NCBI GenBank assembly: GCA_963798275.1
Contig: CAWCTB010000025.1
Span: 1-64,000, forward strand
Source of the DNA: CAWCTB01 sp963798275
GTDB lineage: Bacteria; Acidobacteriota; Terriglobia; Terriglobales; Acidobacteriaceae
Length of the DNA stretch: 64,000 nucleotides
Reading direction: 5' to 3'
Each line of letters starts with the position of its first letter. Positions within the stretch are counted from its first letter, which is position 1. Shown piece after piece: positions 17,558 to 27,193 of the stretch. Below the pieces are notes generated by a model that saw only the letters and a list, made by a program, of their open reading frames with translations, made no database searches and had not been told where the DNA came from. A program made the translations under genes and the position numbers.

Positions 17558-17761
17558 CTAACGCGACCAGGCGCCGGTACGGTCGGCGATGAGCTGGCCG
17601 TTCCGGGCATAGCTATCGCGCTGCACTTCAACGAAAGCGATCGTCAACTTTTCAGGATTTACCTTCAGCTCTTCCTGCAAAACATCGGTGATGCGTTTGA
17701 CCGCCCGCCGTTTCTGCTCGGTGGTGCGGCCATTCAGGAGGGTGATTTGCACGTGCGCCAT
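17558..17761 (-). CDS. 4-oxalocrotonate tautomerase-like protein lacking Pro-1
   Basis: A 67-residue protein of the tautomerase superfamily: AHVQITLLNGRTTEQKRRAV aligns with the N-terminus of 4-oxalocrotonate tautomerase, with the conserved Gly10-Arg11 (NGRT) in place, and the ITDVLQEELKVNPEKLTIAF helix-strand follows. Family enzymes use the N-terminal proline, exposed after Met removal, as the general base. Here the second codon is GCG (Ala), not Pro. ATG 17761 is the only sensible start, since upstream sequence has no tautomerase character. The protein may be inactive, use another mechanism, or have a binding role. It is followed by a strong hairpin. Confidence 0.8.
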   Translation of the reverse strand: MAHVQITLLNGRTTEQKRRAVKRITDVLQEELKVNPEKLTIAFVEVQRDSYARNGQLIADRTGAWSR

Positions 17762-17848
17762 GGCGTTTCTCCGTTTAAGGCAAACTCCGTGAACGTGTAG
17801 ACCGAGACCGCTCGGGGGCTGAAGCCCGCCCTGGTCAGAGCCGCTCAC

Positions 17849-17869
17849 GGCACGGCTGAAAGCCGTGCC
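17849..17869. repeat. Palindromic repeat unit (9-bp stem)
   Basis: GGCACGGCT and AGCCGTGCC flank a GAA loop, in the gap between the tautomerase and ndk genes. It closely resembles the hairpin at 1314-1333, and the following 'ccctttcaagacc' resembles the repeats near 13.3 kb. It is part of the same dispersed palindrome family. Confidence 0.55.
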
Positions 17870-17923
17870 CTTTCAAGACCAGCGGAAGTCTACAGCAACC
17901 ATGAAACCGCTGTAGGGTTGCGG

Positions 17924-18349
17924 CTACTTCGCCAGCTCGAAGCCCGCGAAGAAGTAGCTCAGTTCGAAGCGGGCGGTGTCTTCCGCGTCCGATCCGTGCA
18001 CCGCGTTGCGCTCGATGCTCTCCCCCCATTTCTTGCGAATAGTGCCCGCGTCGGCTTTTGCGGGATCGGTGGCGCCCATCAGCTTGCGGTAGTCGGCAAT
18101 GGCGTCTTCCTTCTCCAGCGCCATGACGACGATCGGGCCGTTCGACATGAAATTGGTTAGCGACTCGAAGAAAGGCCGGTGCACATGCACAGCGTAAAAA
18201 CCCTCGGCCTGTGCCTTGTTGATGTGCAGCATCTTCATGCCGACGATGCGGAACTTGTTGTCCAGGAGCGTGTGGATGATGTCGCCGGTCGCGCCCTTCT
18301 CGAAGGCGTCAGGCTTGATGATGGAAAGAGTGCGTTGCAGTGTCTTCAT
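17924..18349 (-). CDS. ndk: Nucleoside diphosphate kinase
   Basis: A 141-residue protein of normal length for bacterial NDK. It has the N-terminal TLSIIKPDAF strand, the Kpn-loop region, and the active-site signature NAVHGSD in which His118 is transiently phosphorylated. It equalises the NTP and dNTP pools using ATP. The gene sits about 220 bases downstream of sucCD on the same strand, and succinyl-CoA synthetase is a known metabolic partner of NDK for making GTP/ATP, but a shared transcript is not proven. Confidence 0.95.
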   Translation of the reverse strand: MKTLQRTLSIIKPDAFEKGATGDIIHTLLDNKFRIVGMKMLHINKAQAEGFYAVHVHRPFFESLTNFMSNGPIVVMALEKEDAIADYRKLMGATDPAKADAGTIRKKWGESIERNAVHGSDAEDTARFELSYFFAGFELAK

Positions 18350-18570
18350 TCGATTATGAGTTTCCTTGTCGTGGTTCCTGCTGGCGTGCCGTCCCTGCGG
18401 GACTCGGCTCTTTGACGTTGTTTACCCAGCACCCCGTCTTCGGCTGCGTGCTGGGCTATGATATGCCGCCCTTCGGACTGCGTATTTGTTGTCCTACGAA
18501 GTTCCGCCAGGCAAACGGCCCGTGCTGCAGAACTCGCAATATCTGCTCAGCTCCTTCTGACAACTGACTA

Positions 18571-19448
18571 CTAACGACTGGCAACTGCCGTTGCCCTCAC
18601 CAGCGTTTCGCCGATCTCGGCCGGCGACTTGGCTACGTGAATGCCCGCGGCTTGCATGGCCTTGATCTTCTCCGCGGCAGTTCCCTTCCCGCCCGAGATG
18701 ATTGCGCCGGCGTGGCCCATGCGGCGTCCGGGAGGCGCGGTCTGTCCGGCGATGAAGCCCACCACCGGCTTGCGCACGTTGGCCTTGATGAACTCGGCTG
18801 CCGTTTCTTCCGCGGTGCCGCCAATCTCGCCGATCATGATGATCGCCTCCGTCTCGGGGTCTTGGTTGAACAGGCTGATGGCGTCCACGAAGTTCGTCCC
18901 GATGATCGGGTCGCCGCCGATGCCGATCGCCGTCGACTGCCCGATGCCGCGCGTCGTCAACTGGTAGACGGCCTCATACGTCAGCGTGCCCGAGCGCGAC
19001 ACGATGCCGACATTGCCTTCTTTGTGAATATGTCCGGGCATGATGCCGATCTTGCAGCGGCCGGGTGAGATGATACCGGGGCAGTTCGGCCCAATCAGCC
19101 GCGACTTCCTGGTCTTGAGGAACTCCCACGTCTTCACCATGTCCATGGTAGGAATGCCTTCGGTAATACAGACGATCAGCGGCACGCCGGCGTCGGCGGC
19201 CTCCATGATCGCGTCCGCCGCGCCCGGAGGCGGCACGAAGATCACGGTCGCGTTGGCGCCGGTTTTCTCGACCGCATCGCCCACGGTGTTGAAGATCGGC
19301 CAGCCTTCGTGGGTAGTGCCGCCCTTGCCCGGGGTTACGCCGCCTACCACGTTGGTTCCGTAGGCTGCCGAAGTCTTGGCGTGAAAGGTTCCTTCGCGGC
19401 CGGTCAGCCCTTGCACAATCAGTCGCGTCGATTTATCGACCAGGATGC

Positions 19449-19452
<4 letters not shown>
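18571..19452 (-). CDS. sucD: Succinyl-CoA ligase alpha subunit
   Basis: A 293-residue protein of the expected length. The N-terminal CoA-binding Rossmann domain is seen in STRLIVQGLTGREGTFHAKT, and the phosphohistidine loop in RRMGHAGAIISGGKGTAAEK. With SucC it converts succinyl-CoA to succinate with nucleotide triphosphate formation in the TCA cycle. The start is GTG 19452, which overlaps the sucC stop (GTGA), so the two subunits are translationally coupled and made in equal amounts. Confidence 0.96.
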
Positions 19453-20627
<1,175 letters not shown>

Positions 20628-20884
20628 ATTTGTATGATGGACACGGGCGAACCTGCCCGCTACTCTGGCCCCGCAGGACCGGACGGTCTGCTCCTTATGA
20701 GAATGGCTGCACAACAGGAAACTGCCTAGTGTACTTGAGCAGCGGACGCCGCCGCAATGACCGGCGAACATTGGGTGTTAGCTTCCTGCCAACCTCGGCA
20801 GGAAGCCCCCTAATCGCATTCACAGAAGCTAGCGAGTTGAACCGCCGGATAGCGGTCCCGCTGCGTTAGACTACGTACTCAAAT
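20628..20884. promoter_or_regulatory. Divergent intergenic region between sucC and the HNH gene
   Basis: This 257-bp gap separates two divergently transcribed genes and must hold the sucCD promoter. No operator, riboswitch or convincing sigma-70 hexamer pair was picked out by eye. Confidence 0.3.
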
Positions 20885-21540
20885 ATGGCTTTCGATATTG
20901 ATTTCGTTGACTCGTACGACAAGCATGCTCTCATCCGTGAGCTACGCAGAATTGCGGAATCCCTTGGAAAGTCGACAATTTCGCGACGTGATATCGATGC
21001 GCGTGGCCGGATAAGTTCTTCGGTAGTATTGAAGAGATTTGGCTCTCTTCGCAAGGCCTTACAAGAATCAGGGCTCACTCCAATGCGATTCAATAAAGCA
21101 ACAGATGAGGAGCTCTACGCCATGCTTGTTGACCTGTGGACCCAAACGCTAACAAAGTATGGACGAAGCCCATACCGGACTGAATTGAAGACGTTCGGCT
21201 TCCCAGTTTCGGGTGACACGTTTGTTCGTCGATTTGGCAGCTGGAACAATGCGTTGCTGGCGCAGCTAATTCGGTTTCTCCAGACGAAGAGAAACAGGTC
21301 GAACTGGTTGCCGGGCCTCAACAACAGGCGGAGATTGAACGCCGCAAGAGTCTGTCGGTGAGGAAACGCTTTCTGGTATTCAAGCGCGACCACTATCGTT
21401 GCCAAATTTGCGGACGATCTGGCATTGAGTTAGAGGTCGATCACAAGATACCGTACGCAAAAGGTAAGAGTGACGCCTTGGAGAATCTTCAGACCCTTTG
21501 CTTCGATTGCAATCGAGGCAAACGCGATAGCACCGAGTAG
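20885..21540 (+). CDS. HNH endonuclease with homing-endonuclease-associated repeats, frameshifted
   Basis: The N-terminal 150 residues hold two copies of the HNH-associated helical repeat: STISRRDIDARGRISSSVVL with RFGSLRKALQESGL, and GRSPYRTELKTFGFPVSGDT with RFGSWNNALLAQL. The C-terminus is a compact HNH nuclease (KRDHYRCQICGRSG, LEVDHKIPYAKG, NLQTLCFDCNRGKRD) with two CxxC zinc pairs. The two parts are in different frames. Near 21278-21290 one base change would give DEEKQVELVAGPQQQAEIER leading straight into RRKSLSVRKRFLVFKRDHYR. The intact protein would be about 218 residues. Such proteins are selfish-element or restriction-like nucleases. Codon usage and composition are more AT-rich than neighbours, consistent with transfer. 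Confidence 0.75.
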
Positions 21541-21670
21541 ACCGAAGGCGTAGCTCAGACGAGGTGAAGGATCTGAGAAAATGGGGCGCTAGAAATGTCG
21601 GGTCGCCGGTCAGTGCGTGGGCAAACACCATTCATCGGCGCGACAGTACGTGTCGGATCGCCATACCTTA

Positions 21671-21755
21671 GTCCCGCCCCGCGGGACGACAGAGGATAGC
21701 CCACCGTTTCAACGGTGGGTAGGCTGGCACAAAGAATCTGGAGTCCCCTGGGGAC
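21671..21755 (+). repeat. REP triplet flanking the RAYT gene, 3' side
   Basis: Three perfect hairpins in order: 21671-21687 (GTCCCGC/GCGGGAC), 21700-21719 (CCCACCGTTTCAACGGTGGG) and 21743-21755 (GTCCCC/GGGGAC). The same three occur in inverted order on the other side of the transposase gene, with conserved spacer text (agaggatagc) between the first two. Confidence 0.85.
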
Positions 21756-21766
21756 GACACCCCGCT

Positions 21767-22204
21767 TCAGCCGAAGACATACCGCGCGTCATACTCGACG
21801 CCCGACTTGCGCAGGAGTGTCATGAATTCCTGTTCGAAGCTCCATTTTCGATGATGCGCCTCTTGGTCTTCGATGTACCGAATCACAACCTCTCGCTGTG
21901 ACTCGCTGACGCTGAACGCGCCATATCCCTCCTGCCACGCAAACCCTGGCGCGGATTGATTCATCCAGTGCGAGGAATTCCCCTTCAGCTTCTTCACCGC
22001 CTCCGCCAGAGACAAGGCCGGGGGCAGCGCCATTAAGAGATGCATGTGATTGCCTGTTCCGCCGAATGCAAGCAGGGGAATATGCAGCGCTCTTGCAATG
22101 CCCGCCATGTATCGCCCCAGAACATCGGGTTCACGGATCCGGTCGCTGCGGTTCTTGGTGCTGAAGACGCAATGGATAAGGTTGTTGGTGAGCGCGTGGG
22201 GCAT
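21767..22204 (-). CDS. REP-associated tyrosine transposase (RAYT, IS200/Y1-like)
   Basis: A 145-residue Y1 transposase from ATG 22204 (MPHALTNNLIHCVFSTKNRS). It has the HUH metal site (GNHMHLL) and the catalytic tyrosine helix VVIRYIEDQEAHHRK, followed by the usual SFEQEFMTLLRKSGVEYDAR end. RAYTs are domesticated relatives of IS200 transposases that recognise and spread REP hairpins. Here the gene is framed on both sides by the same three palindromes in mirror order, with the stop only 12 bases from the inner hairpin. It is complete and probably functional. Upstream in-frame codons overlap the REP array and are not included. Confidence 0.9.
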   Translation of the reverse strand: MPHALTNNLIHCVFSTKNRSDRIREPDVLGRYMAGIARALHIPLLAFGGTGNHMHLLMALPPALSLAEAVKKLKGNSSHWMNQSAPGFAWQEGYGAFSVSESQREVVIRYIEDQEAHHRKWSFEQEFMTLLRKSGVEYDARYVFG

Positions 22205-22265
22205 GAAAATAATGTAAGAGGACCTTTCCGGGGCCACCGTGATGTGACGCACCTTTGTCTGTGCC

Positions 22266-22350
22266 GTCCCCGAGGGACTCCCGCGCAAATCGCCACCCCC
22301 ACCCACCGTTGAAACGGTGGGCTATCCTCTGCCGTTCCGCGAGGCGGGAC
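22266..22350 (-). repeat. REP triplet flanking the RAYT gene, 5' side (inverted copy)
   Basis: Hairpins at 22266-22278 (GTCCC/GGGAC), 22302-22321 (CCCACCGTT GA AACGGTGGG) and 22334-22350 (GTTCCGC/GCGGGAC, one mismatch). Read from the other strand, this reproduces 21671-21755, including the agaggatagc spacer. The two arrays therefore form a roughly 680-bp symmetric unit around the RAYT. Confidence 0.85.
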
Positions 22351-22468
22351 TGGTTCGTCGCATTCCACTCACCCTCGGCATCACCTCGACTGGCCGGCGA
22401 GATGCAATATCAGAGCAATACATGTTGCGCAGCCTGGAACATTGGAGTCGCAGGAGCACGAGGTAGGC

Positions 22469-23638
22469 TCAAGAGGAGAGCTGAACCAGTTCGGTGGTGT
22501 GCTTGAGCTGGCCGCAGGCGGCGTAAATATCGCGGCCACGCGGGCGACGGACAAACGCGGGAATTCCGGCCCTGATCAGGATGCTCTGGAAGGCGAGCAC
22601 GCGTTCGTCGGATGGGGTGGAGAAGGGTAGTTCGGGGCCGGGATTCAGGGCGATGAGGTTGACCTTGGCGCGCAAGCCGCGGATCAACTCTACGACCTCG
22701 CGGGCATGCTGTACGTCGTCGTTTACACCGCCCAACAAAACATATTCGAAGGTGAGGCGTTCGCGGTTGCGCAACGGGAAGTCGCGCAGAGCGGCGAGCA
22801 GCTTTGCGATCGTCCACTTCTTCGTGATGGGCATGACCTGGGTACGCAGAACTTCGTTGGGGGCGTTGAGCGAGACGGCCAGCTTGGGACGGACCGGCTC
22901 CGCGCCGAAGTCGGCGATGCGAGGCACGATGCCCGAAGTCGAGACGGTCATGCGCGATGCGGGGATGCCGGCGTGCTCGACCAGCAGGCGTACCGCCTGC
23001 ATGAAGTTGTCATAGTTGAGGAAGGGTTCACCTTGTCCCATGAAGACGAGGTTGATGCGGTCGCGTTCCATCTCGACCTGCTGATCGTTAAGCACGGCGA
23101 GAATCTGGCCGACGATTTCGCCAGCGCTCAAGTTGCGCTTGAGGCCGAGGAGCGCAGTCATGCAGAAGGCGCAATCGACCGCGCAGCCCACCTGGCTGGA
23201 GACGCAGATGGTGGCGCGCTGCCAGCCTTCACCGCGCAGCCTGGCTGCGCCAGAGGGCACCGCCGGTTGATCCAAGTCACTCAGTTCGGCGTCGCCGATC
23301 TCGGAGCCATCGCCGGCTTCGCCGCCATCGCCCTCCGGCATCCACACGGTCTCGACACTTTGGCCGTCAGAAAACTGCAACAGATAGCGCACGGTGCCGT
23401 CAGTGGAGGTGAACTTCTTTTCGAGCTGAGGCAGGCCGACGCAATAGCCAGCGTCAGCTAGCTGACGACGGAAGGCAGCGGGCAGGCTGGAGAACTGATC
23501 CAGTAAAGACCACCTTTGCCGGTAGAGGCCGTCCAATAGTTGGCGGAGGCGGTACGAGGCTTGACCAAAACTTTCGACGATCTCGCTAAGTTGTTGATCT
23601 GTAAGCCCTAAAAGTTCGGTATGTTGCGTCGGGTCCAT
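22469..23638 (-). CDS. rlmN: 23S rRNA (adenine(2503)-C(2))-methyltransferase
   Basis: A 389-residue radical-SAM enzyme. The cluster motif is CAVDCAFCMT (CxxxCxxC). NLVFMGQGEPFLNYDN, VSTSGIVPRIADFG and FEYVLLGGVNDD are standard RlmN segments, and the C-terminal AACGQLK holds the cysteine used in methyl transfer. It methylates A2503 of 23S rRNA and, in some bacteria, tRNA. Compared with typical members it carries an acidic insertion of about 30 residues (WMPEGDGGEAGDGSEIGDAE) just before the ATICVSSQVGC block. It is divergent from the M16 peptidase. Confidence 0.93.
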   Translation of the reverse strand: MDPTQHTELLGLTDQQLSEIVESFGQASYRLRQLLDGLYRQRWSLLDQFSSLPAAFRRQLADAGYCVGLPQLEKKFTSTDGTVRYLLQFSDGQSVETVWMPEGDGGEAGDGSEIGDAELSDLDQPAVPSGAARLRGEGWQRATICVSSQVGCAVDCAFCMTALLGLKRNLSAGEIVGQILAVLNDQQVEMERDRINLVFMGQGEPFLNYDNFMQAVRLLVEHAGIPASRMTVSTSGIVPRIADFGAEPVRPKLAVSLNAPNEVLRTQVMPITKKWTIAKLLAALRDFPLRNRERLTFEYVLLGGVNDDVQHAREVVELIRGLRAKVNLIALNPGPELPFSTPSDERVLAFQSILIRAGIPAFVRRPRGRDIYAACGQLKHTTELVQLSS

Positions 23639-23797
23639 GCATCCAATATGCTGGAGTTGTTAGATTCCTGTCCGCCCGATCAAGCTTCGGGCATTGCTTC
23701 ATACGAGCATACTCTTTCGCTCCTTAACGTCGCGCGCCCAAGCGCCCATCCAACCGCACGGAAGAAACTTGGTTGGGCACGGCTTCCGGCAGTGTAG
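23639..23797. promoter_or_regulatory. Divergent promoter region rlmN / M16 peptidase
   Basis: A 159-bp gap between divergently transcribed genes that must contain both promoters. No specific operator could be assigned by eye. Confidence 0.3.
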
Positions 23798-25099
23798 GTG
23801 TTCATGTCATCGGGAACGGCAATGGTAGAAGAACCACGCGATATTCAACGGGAGGTGCTGCCCAACGGCCTCACGATTCTGACCGAGCACATGGGCCACA
23901 TCCGCTCAGTGTCGATGGGCATCTGGACCAAATCGGGGTCGCGTCACGAGGACGCCGCAGTCAACGGCATTTCGCATTTTGTCGAGCACATGGTGTTTAA
24001 GGGTACGAGCAGCCGCACGGCGGAAGATATCGCCCGGCAGGTCGACTCCATCGGCGGCAACCTGGACGCGTTCACGGGCAAAGAAACGGTCTGCTTCAAC
24101 ATTAAAGTACTGGATGAGCATTTGCCGGTAGCGGTCGATATTCTCAGCGACATGGTGTTGCACCCCACCTTCGATCCCGGGGAAATCACGCGGGAGCGCG
24201 GGGTGATCCTGGAAGAAATCAAGATGGACGAGGACAATCCCGACTACCTGGTGCACGAGATTTTCACTCAGAACTTCTTCAAAGGTCACCCGCTGGGCAG
24301 TCCGATTTTGGGCACCAAGGAAACGGTGCGCAAGTTCGATCAGGATGCGACGCTGGCGTACTACCGGGGCAAGTTCGCCCCCGGGAACATTGTGATCTCG
24401 GCGGCGGGCAATGTGCGGCATGAGGAGTTCGTGAAGCTGGTGCGCGAGCGCTTCGAGCCGCTGGCGAAGGGATCGAACGGCTGGCACGACAGTCCGCCGA
24501 AGATCAACTCGCGGATCACCATGCGCAACAAGAAGTCACTGGAGCAGGTGCAGATCTGCATTGGGGTGCCGTCGTATCAGATCAGCCATGAGCGGCGCTA
24601 CGTGTCGTACATCCTGAACACGCTGCTGGGTGGAGGCATGAGTTCGCGGCTCTTCCAGAACGTGCGGGAGAAGCAGGGGCTGGTGTACTCGATTTTCTCG
24701 GAGCTGAATCCGTTTCGCGACACCGGGTGCCTGTCGGTGTACGCGGGTGCATCGCGTGAGTCGGCGCCGAAAGTGGTGCGATCGGTGGTGCAGGAGTTCC
24801 GGCAGTTGAAGGAGAACGCCGTCCCCGCCGATGAGCTGAAGCGGGCCAAGGACCAGCTCAAGGGCAACCTGATGCTGAGCCTAGAGTCGTCAACGGCGCG
24901 CATGTCGAACCTGGCGCGGCAGGAGATGTATTATGACCGCTTCTTCGGCATGGATGAGATCATCAGCCGCATCGAGGCGGTGACCGTCGAAGACGTACAG
25001 AGTTCGGCGCAGGAGTTGTTCCAGCCGGATTTGATCGCGGTGACGGTGCTGGGAAATCTGAACGGGCTGAAGATCACGCGCGATTCGCTGGCCTGCTGA
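23798..25099 (+). CDS. M16 family zinc metallopeptidase (processing-protease type)
   Basis: A 433-residue single-unit pitrilysin family peptidase. The inverted zinc motif HFVEHMVFKGT (His60, Glu63, His64) and the downstream metal-ligand Glu in the EITRERGVILEEIKMDEDNP helix are present, along with the C-terminal inactive-like half with VYSIFSELNPFRDTGCLSVY. It resembles mitochondrial processing peptidase beta and bacterial YmxG. Probable cytoplasmic or periplasmic oligopeptide degradation; no signal peptide is seen. ATG 23804 is an alternative start close to the one used. Confidence 0.9.
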   Translation: MFMSSGTAMVEEPRDIQREVLPNGLTILTEHMGHIRSVSMGIWTKSGSRHEDAAVNGISHFVEHMVFKGTSSRTAEDIARQVDSIGGNLDAFTGKETVCFNIKVLDEHLPVAVDILSDMVLHPTFDPGEITRERGVILEEIKMDEDNPDYLVHEIFTQNFFKGHPLGSPILGTKETVRKFDQDATLAYYRGKFAPGNIVISAAGNVRHEEFVKLVRERFEPLAKGSNGWHDSPPKINSRITMRNKKSLEQVQICIGVPSYQISHERRYVSYILNTLLGGGMSSRLFQNVREKQGLVYSIFSELNPFRDTGCLSVYAGASRESAPKVVRSVVQEFRQLKENAVPADELKRAKDQLKGNLMLSLESSTARMSNLARQEMYYDRFFGMDEIISRIEAVTVEDVQSSAQELFQPDLIAVTVLGNLNGLKITRDSLAC

Positions 25100-25366
25100 A
25101 GCCAGGGGCGCAACTTTGTGGGCGGGCGCACGTCCAAGTGGCTGGGGCGCAAGGGGCCGCTTTGACATCCGGCGATGAGTGCTCAATAATTTGCCTGTCA
25201 GGTCGCCCGCCGCAGTTTGCACTCTTATTTTCTCTGCCATGAGCGACCGCTGCCGGCAGAGCTCCCGAATGCCGACATCCAGAGGCGTGGATATGGCCCG
25301 TGCGGGCGTAGAAGATGACGCGGGCGCGGATCGGCCAGCGGGCTGAATCAGAAAGGTTGTTTGGTT

Positions 25367-25840
25367 ATGCGCAGACGTAATCGCGATCGTGGCTTCACCC
25401 TGATCGAACTGCTGATCGTGGTAACGATCATCCTGATCATCGCGGCCTTTACCATTCCCAAGATCACCAAGTCGCAAATTCCAGCGCACGAGGCGTCGGC
25501 CATCGCCAGCATCAAGGCGATCAATGCAGGGGAGATGATCTACTCCAGCAGCCACCCGGATGTGGGTTTCACCGCCGATCTGATTATGCTGGGGGGCACA
25601 GCGCAAGGTGGGGGTGAACAGACCATCGACAACAATCTCGCCAGCGGACGCAAGAGCGGTTACACCTTTACTTATACTCCGGGCGAGAAAGTGAACGGCG
25701 CGATCCGGTCGTACACCATTACTGCGGTTCCCGACCAGGTGGGCACGACTGGACAGCGAAGATTTTTCTCGGACGAGTCCGGCGAGGTGCACTACAACGC
25801 TTCCGGCCCGGCCGACGCGACCAGCCCGGTAATTCAGTAG
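25367..25840 (+). CDS. Type IV pilin-like major (pseudo)pilin
   Basis: A 157-residue prepilin. The leader MRRRNRDRG is short and basic, and is followed by the cleavage site and N-methylated helix FTLIELLIVVTIILIIAAF with the conserved Glu5. The C-terminal part has a pilin-like globular domain (ASAIASIKAINAGEMIYSSS opening, as in acidobacterial PilA-like proteins). ATG 25367 was chosen over TTG 25361 because it leaves a normal leader. It precedes the pilus assembly operon by 1.4 kb, separated by a TonB-domain gene and lolA, and is convergent with the former. Confidence 0.88.
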   Translation: MRRRNRDRGFTLIELLIVVTIILIIAAFTIPKITKSQIPAHEASAIASIKAINAGEMIYSSSHPDVGFTADLIMLGGTAQGGGEQTIDNNLASGRKSGYTFTYTPGEKVNGAIRSYTITAVPDQVGTTGQRRFFSDESGEVHYNASGPADATSPVIQ

Positions 25841-25853
25841 GCAGATCCCCGAG

Positions 25854-26264
25854 TTATTTCGGGCTCTTGGTTTGCCCTGAGTCCGGGGTGCGGGGAGATC
25901 GCACCAGTTGGCCATCTTTCCACCAATAGGGCACGTCCACGGTAAGCACTACGGGCACAGGCTTTCCCGCCTTTTTAGCCGGTTGAAAGCTCTGCCGACG
26001 AACTGCGGCGATCGCCTGCTCATCGGCTTCCTTATTCAATCCGCGAAGAATCTCGGCATCGCAAACGAAACCGGTATCGCTGAGCACGATCATCATGGTC
26101 ACAGTTCCTGCATATTTCATGCCGGGCGCGGGCGGCTTTGGATCTGCTTTGCTCACGTCGGGTAAGTTTGGTTTTGGCGGAGGAGGGGGACAGACGCCTT
26201 TGGTGTCAGCCGCAAACACGCTGGCAGCGAGCAGGATGAACGAGAGCAGGAGTCGAGTAGCCAC
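25854..26264 (-). CDS. TonB C-terminal domain protein, secreted
   Basis: A 136-residue protein from GTG 26264, with a signal peptide (LLLSFILLAASVFAADT), a short Pro-rich spacer (PPPPPKPNLPDVSKADPKPP) and a TonB-type C-terminal domain (YAGTVTMMIVLSDTGFVCDA, EQAIAAVRRQSFQPAKKAGK, PVVLTVDVPYWW). It has no membrane anchor beyond the signal sequence, so it is unlikely to be a classical TonB energy transducer. Stand-alone domains like this are common in Acidobacteriota as periplasmic proteins of unclear role. It ends 13 bases from the convergent pilin gene. Confidence 0.75.
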   Translation of the reverse strand: MATRLLLSFILLAASVFAADTKGVCPPPPPKPNLPDVSKADPKPPAPGMKYAGTVTMMIVLSDTGFVCDAEILRGLNKEADEQAIAAVRRQSFQPAKKAGKPVPVVLTVDVPYWWKDGQLVRSPRTPDSGQTKSPK

Positions 26265-26348
26265 GCCCGAAGCATACGCTCCCCGAGTCCGGGTGCATAG
26301 CAACGCGGGGCCGAGCGGCTGAATCCAATCCTGTACCATCGAACTCGT

Positions 26349-27020
26349 ATGCCACTGAGGCCATTGCGGGCGGCAGCCCTTTCCGTTTTGCTCCTTCACT
26401 TCACACCTGTTCTGCAGGCCCAGACCGACGTGCATGCGCTGGCGGAAAAGGTCGATCGGCGGTACAACCACATGAAGACGCTCGAAGCGCAATTCTCTGA
26501 GACCTATTCCGGTGCAGGCGCGACGCGCACTGAGAGCGGAACGCTACTGCTGAAGAAGCCGGGCCGGATGCGCTGGGACTACCAGGAGCCGCGACCCAAG
26601 ATGTTTCTCACCGACGGTTCTACGGCGTGGTTCTACGTGCCGGGCGAGCGGCAGGTGCGGCGTGCCCCGGTGAAGCAGTTGGACGACTTGCGGTCGCCGT
26701 TGCGCTACTTGCTGGGCAAGACCAAGCTGGAGAAAGAATTCGAGGGGCTGATCATCGCCAGCGATCAGAAGCCGGCATACGAGGGCGACATAGTGCTGCA
26801 AGGCATTCCGAAGAGCATGGCCGACCGGGTTGCGAATACGTTACTGGAAGTGAGCCCCGACGGCCTCATTCGCCGCATCGTGATTGAGGAGATGGATGGT
26901 TCGGTGACGGAATTCCGCTTTCTTCAGCAGAAGCAGAACGTCGAAATACCAGACCAGCGCTTCCACTTCGTGCCGCCGGCGGGAGTGGAGGTGGTGCAGG
27001 GGACGGAGTTGGTGGAGTGA
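26349..27020 (+). CDS. lolA: Outer-membrane lipoprotein carrier protein LolA
   Basis: A 223-residue periplasmic protein. The signal peptide runs to LQAQ, followed by VHALAEKVDRRYNHMKTLEA, the usual LolA start, then the open half-barrel strands (GTLLLKKPGRMRWDYQEPRP, DGSTAWFYVPGERQVRRAPV) and the C-terminal VTEFRFLQQKQNVEIPDQRF and FHFVPPAGVEVVQG. It shuttles lipoproteins released by LolCDE across the periplasm. Confidence is good because the strand order and the RMRWDYxxP motif match the family. Confidence 0.9.
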   Translation: MPLRPLRAAALSVLLLHFTPVLQAQTDVHALAEKVDRRYNHMKTLEAQFSETYSGAGATRTESGTLLLKKPGRMRWDYQEPRPKMFLTDGSTAWFYVPGERQVRRAPVKQLDDLRSPLRYLLGKTKLEKEFEGLIIASDQKPAYEGDIVLQGIPKSMADRVANTLLEVSPDGLIRRIVIEEMDGSVTEFRFLQQKQNVEIPDQRFHFVPPAGVEVVQGTELVE

Positions 27021-27025
27021 AAAAG

Positions 27026-27140
27026 CTACCAGCTACCGGCCGCCAGCCACCAGCTCCGGAAGAAGAGGTATCGGTTATCAGGCGGCGGGGTCTGACGGGG
27101 ATCAAAGGTTAATAGCCGGTAGCCGCCGCTGACGGCTAAT
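27026..27140. repeat. Intergenic repeat, CAGCTACC / GCCGGTAGC type
   Basis: The gap between lolA and pilC contains agctaccagctaccggccgc (about 27025-27044) and an inverted relative, agccggtagccgccgctgac (about 27114-27133). They belong to a family of AGCT/GTCAGC-type short repeats also seen at 28.4-28.6 kb, and loosely at 18.55 and 34.15 kb. Confidence 0.45.
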
Positions 27141-27193
27141 AGCTGAATCCGATGTTAGACTAGGCCATAGAACCCAAGGAAATCAGTCACTTC

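Noticed and set aside
22033..22368. Possible extra coding region over the 5' REP array
   Set aside because: It is an alternate-frame reading of the RAYT gene and palindromes; peptide repeats such as VPPRGTAEDSPPFQRWVG come from the REP sequence itself.
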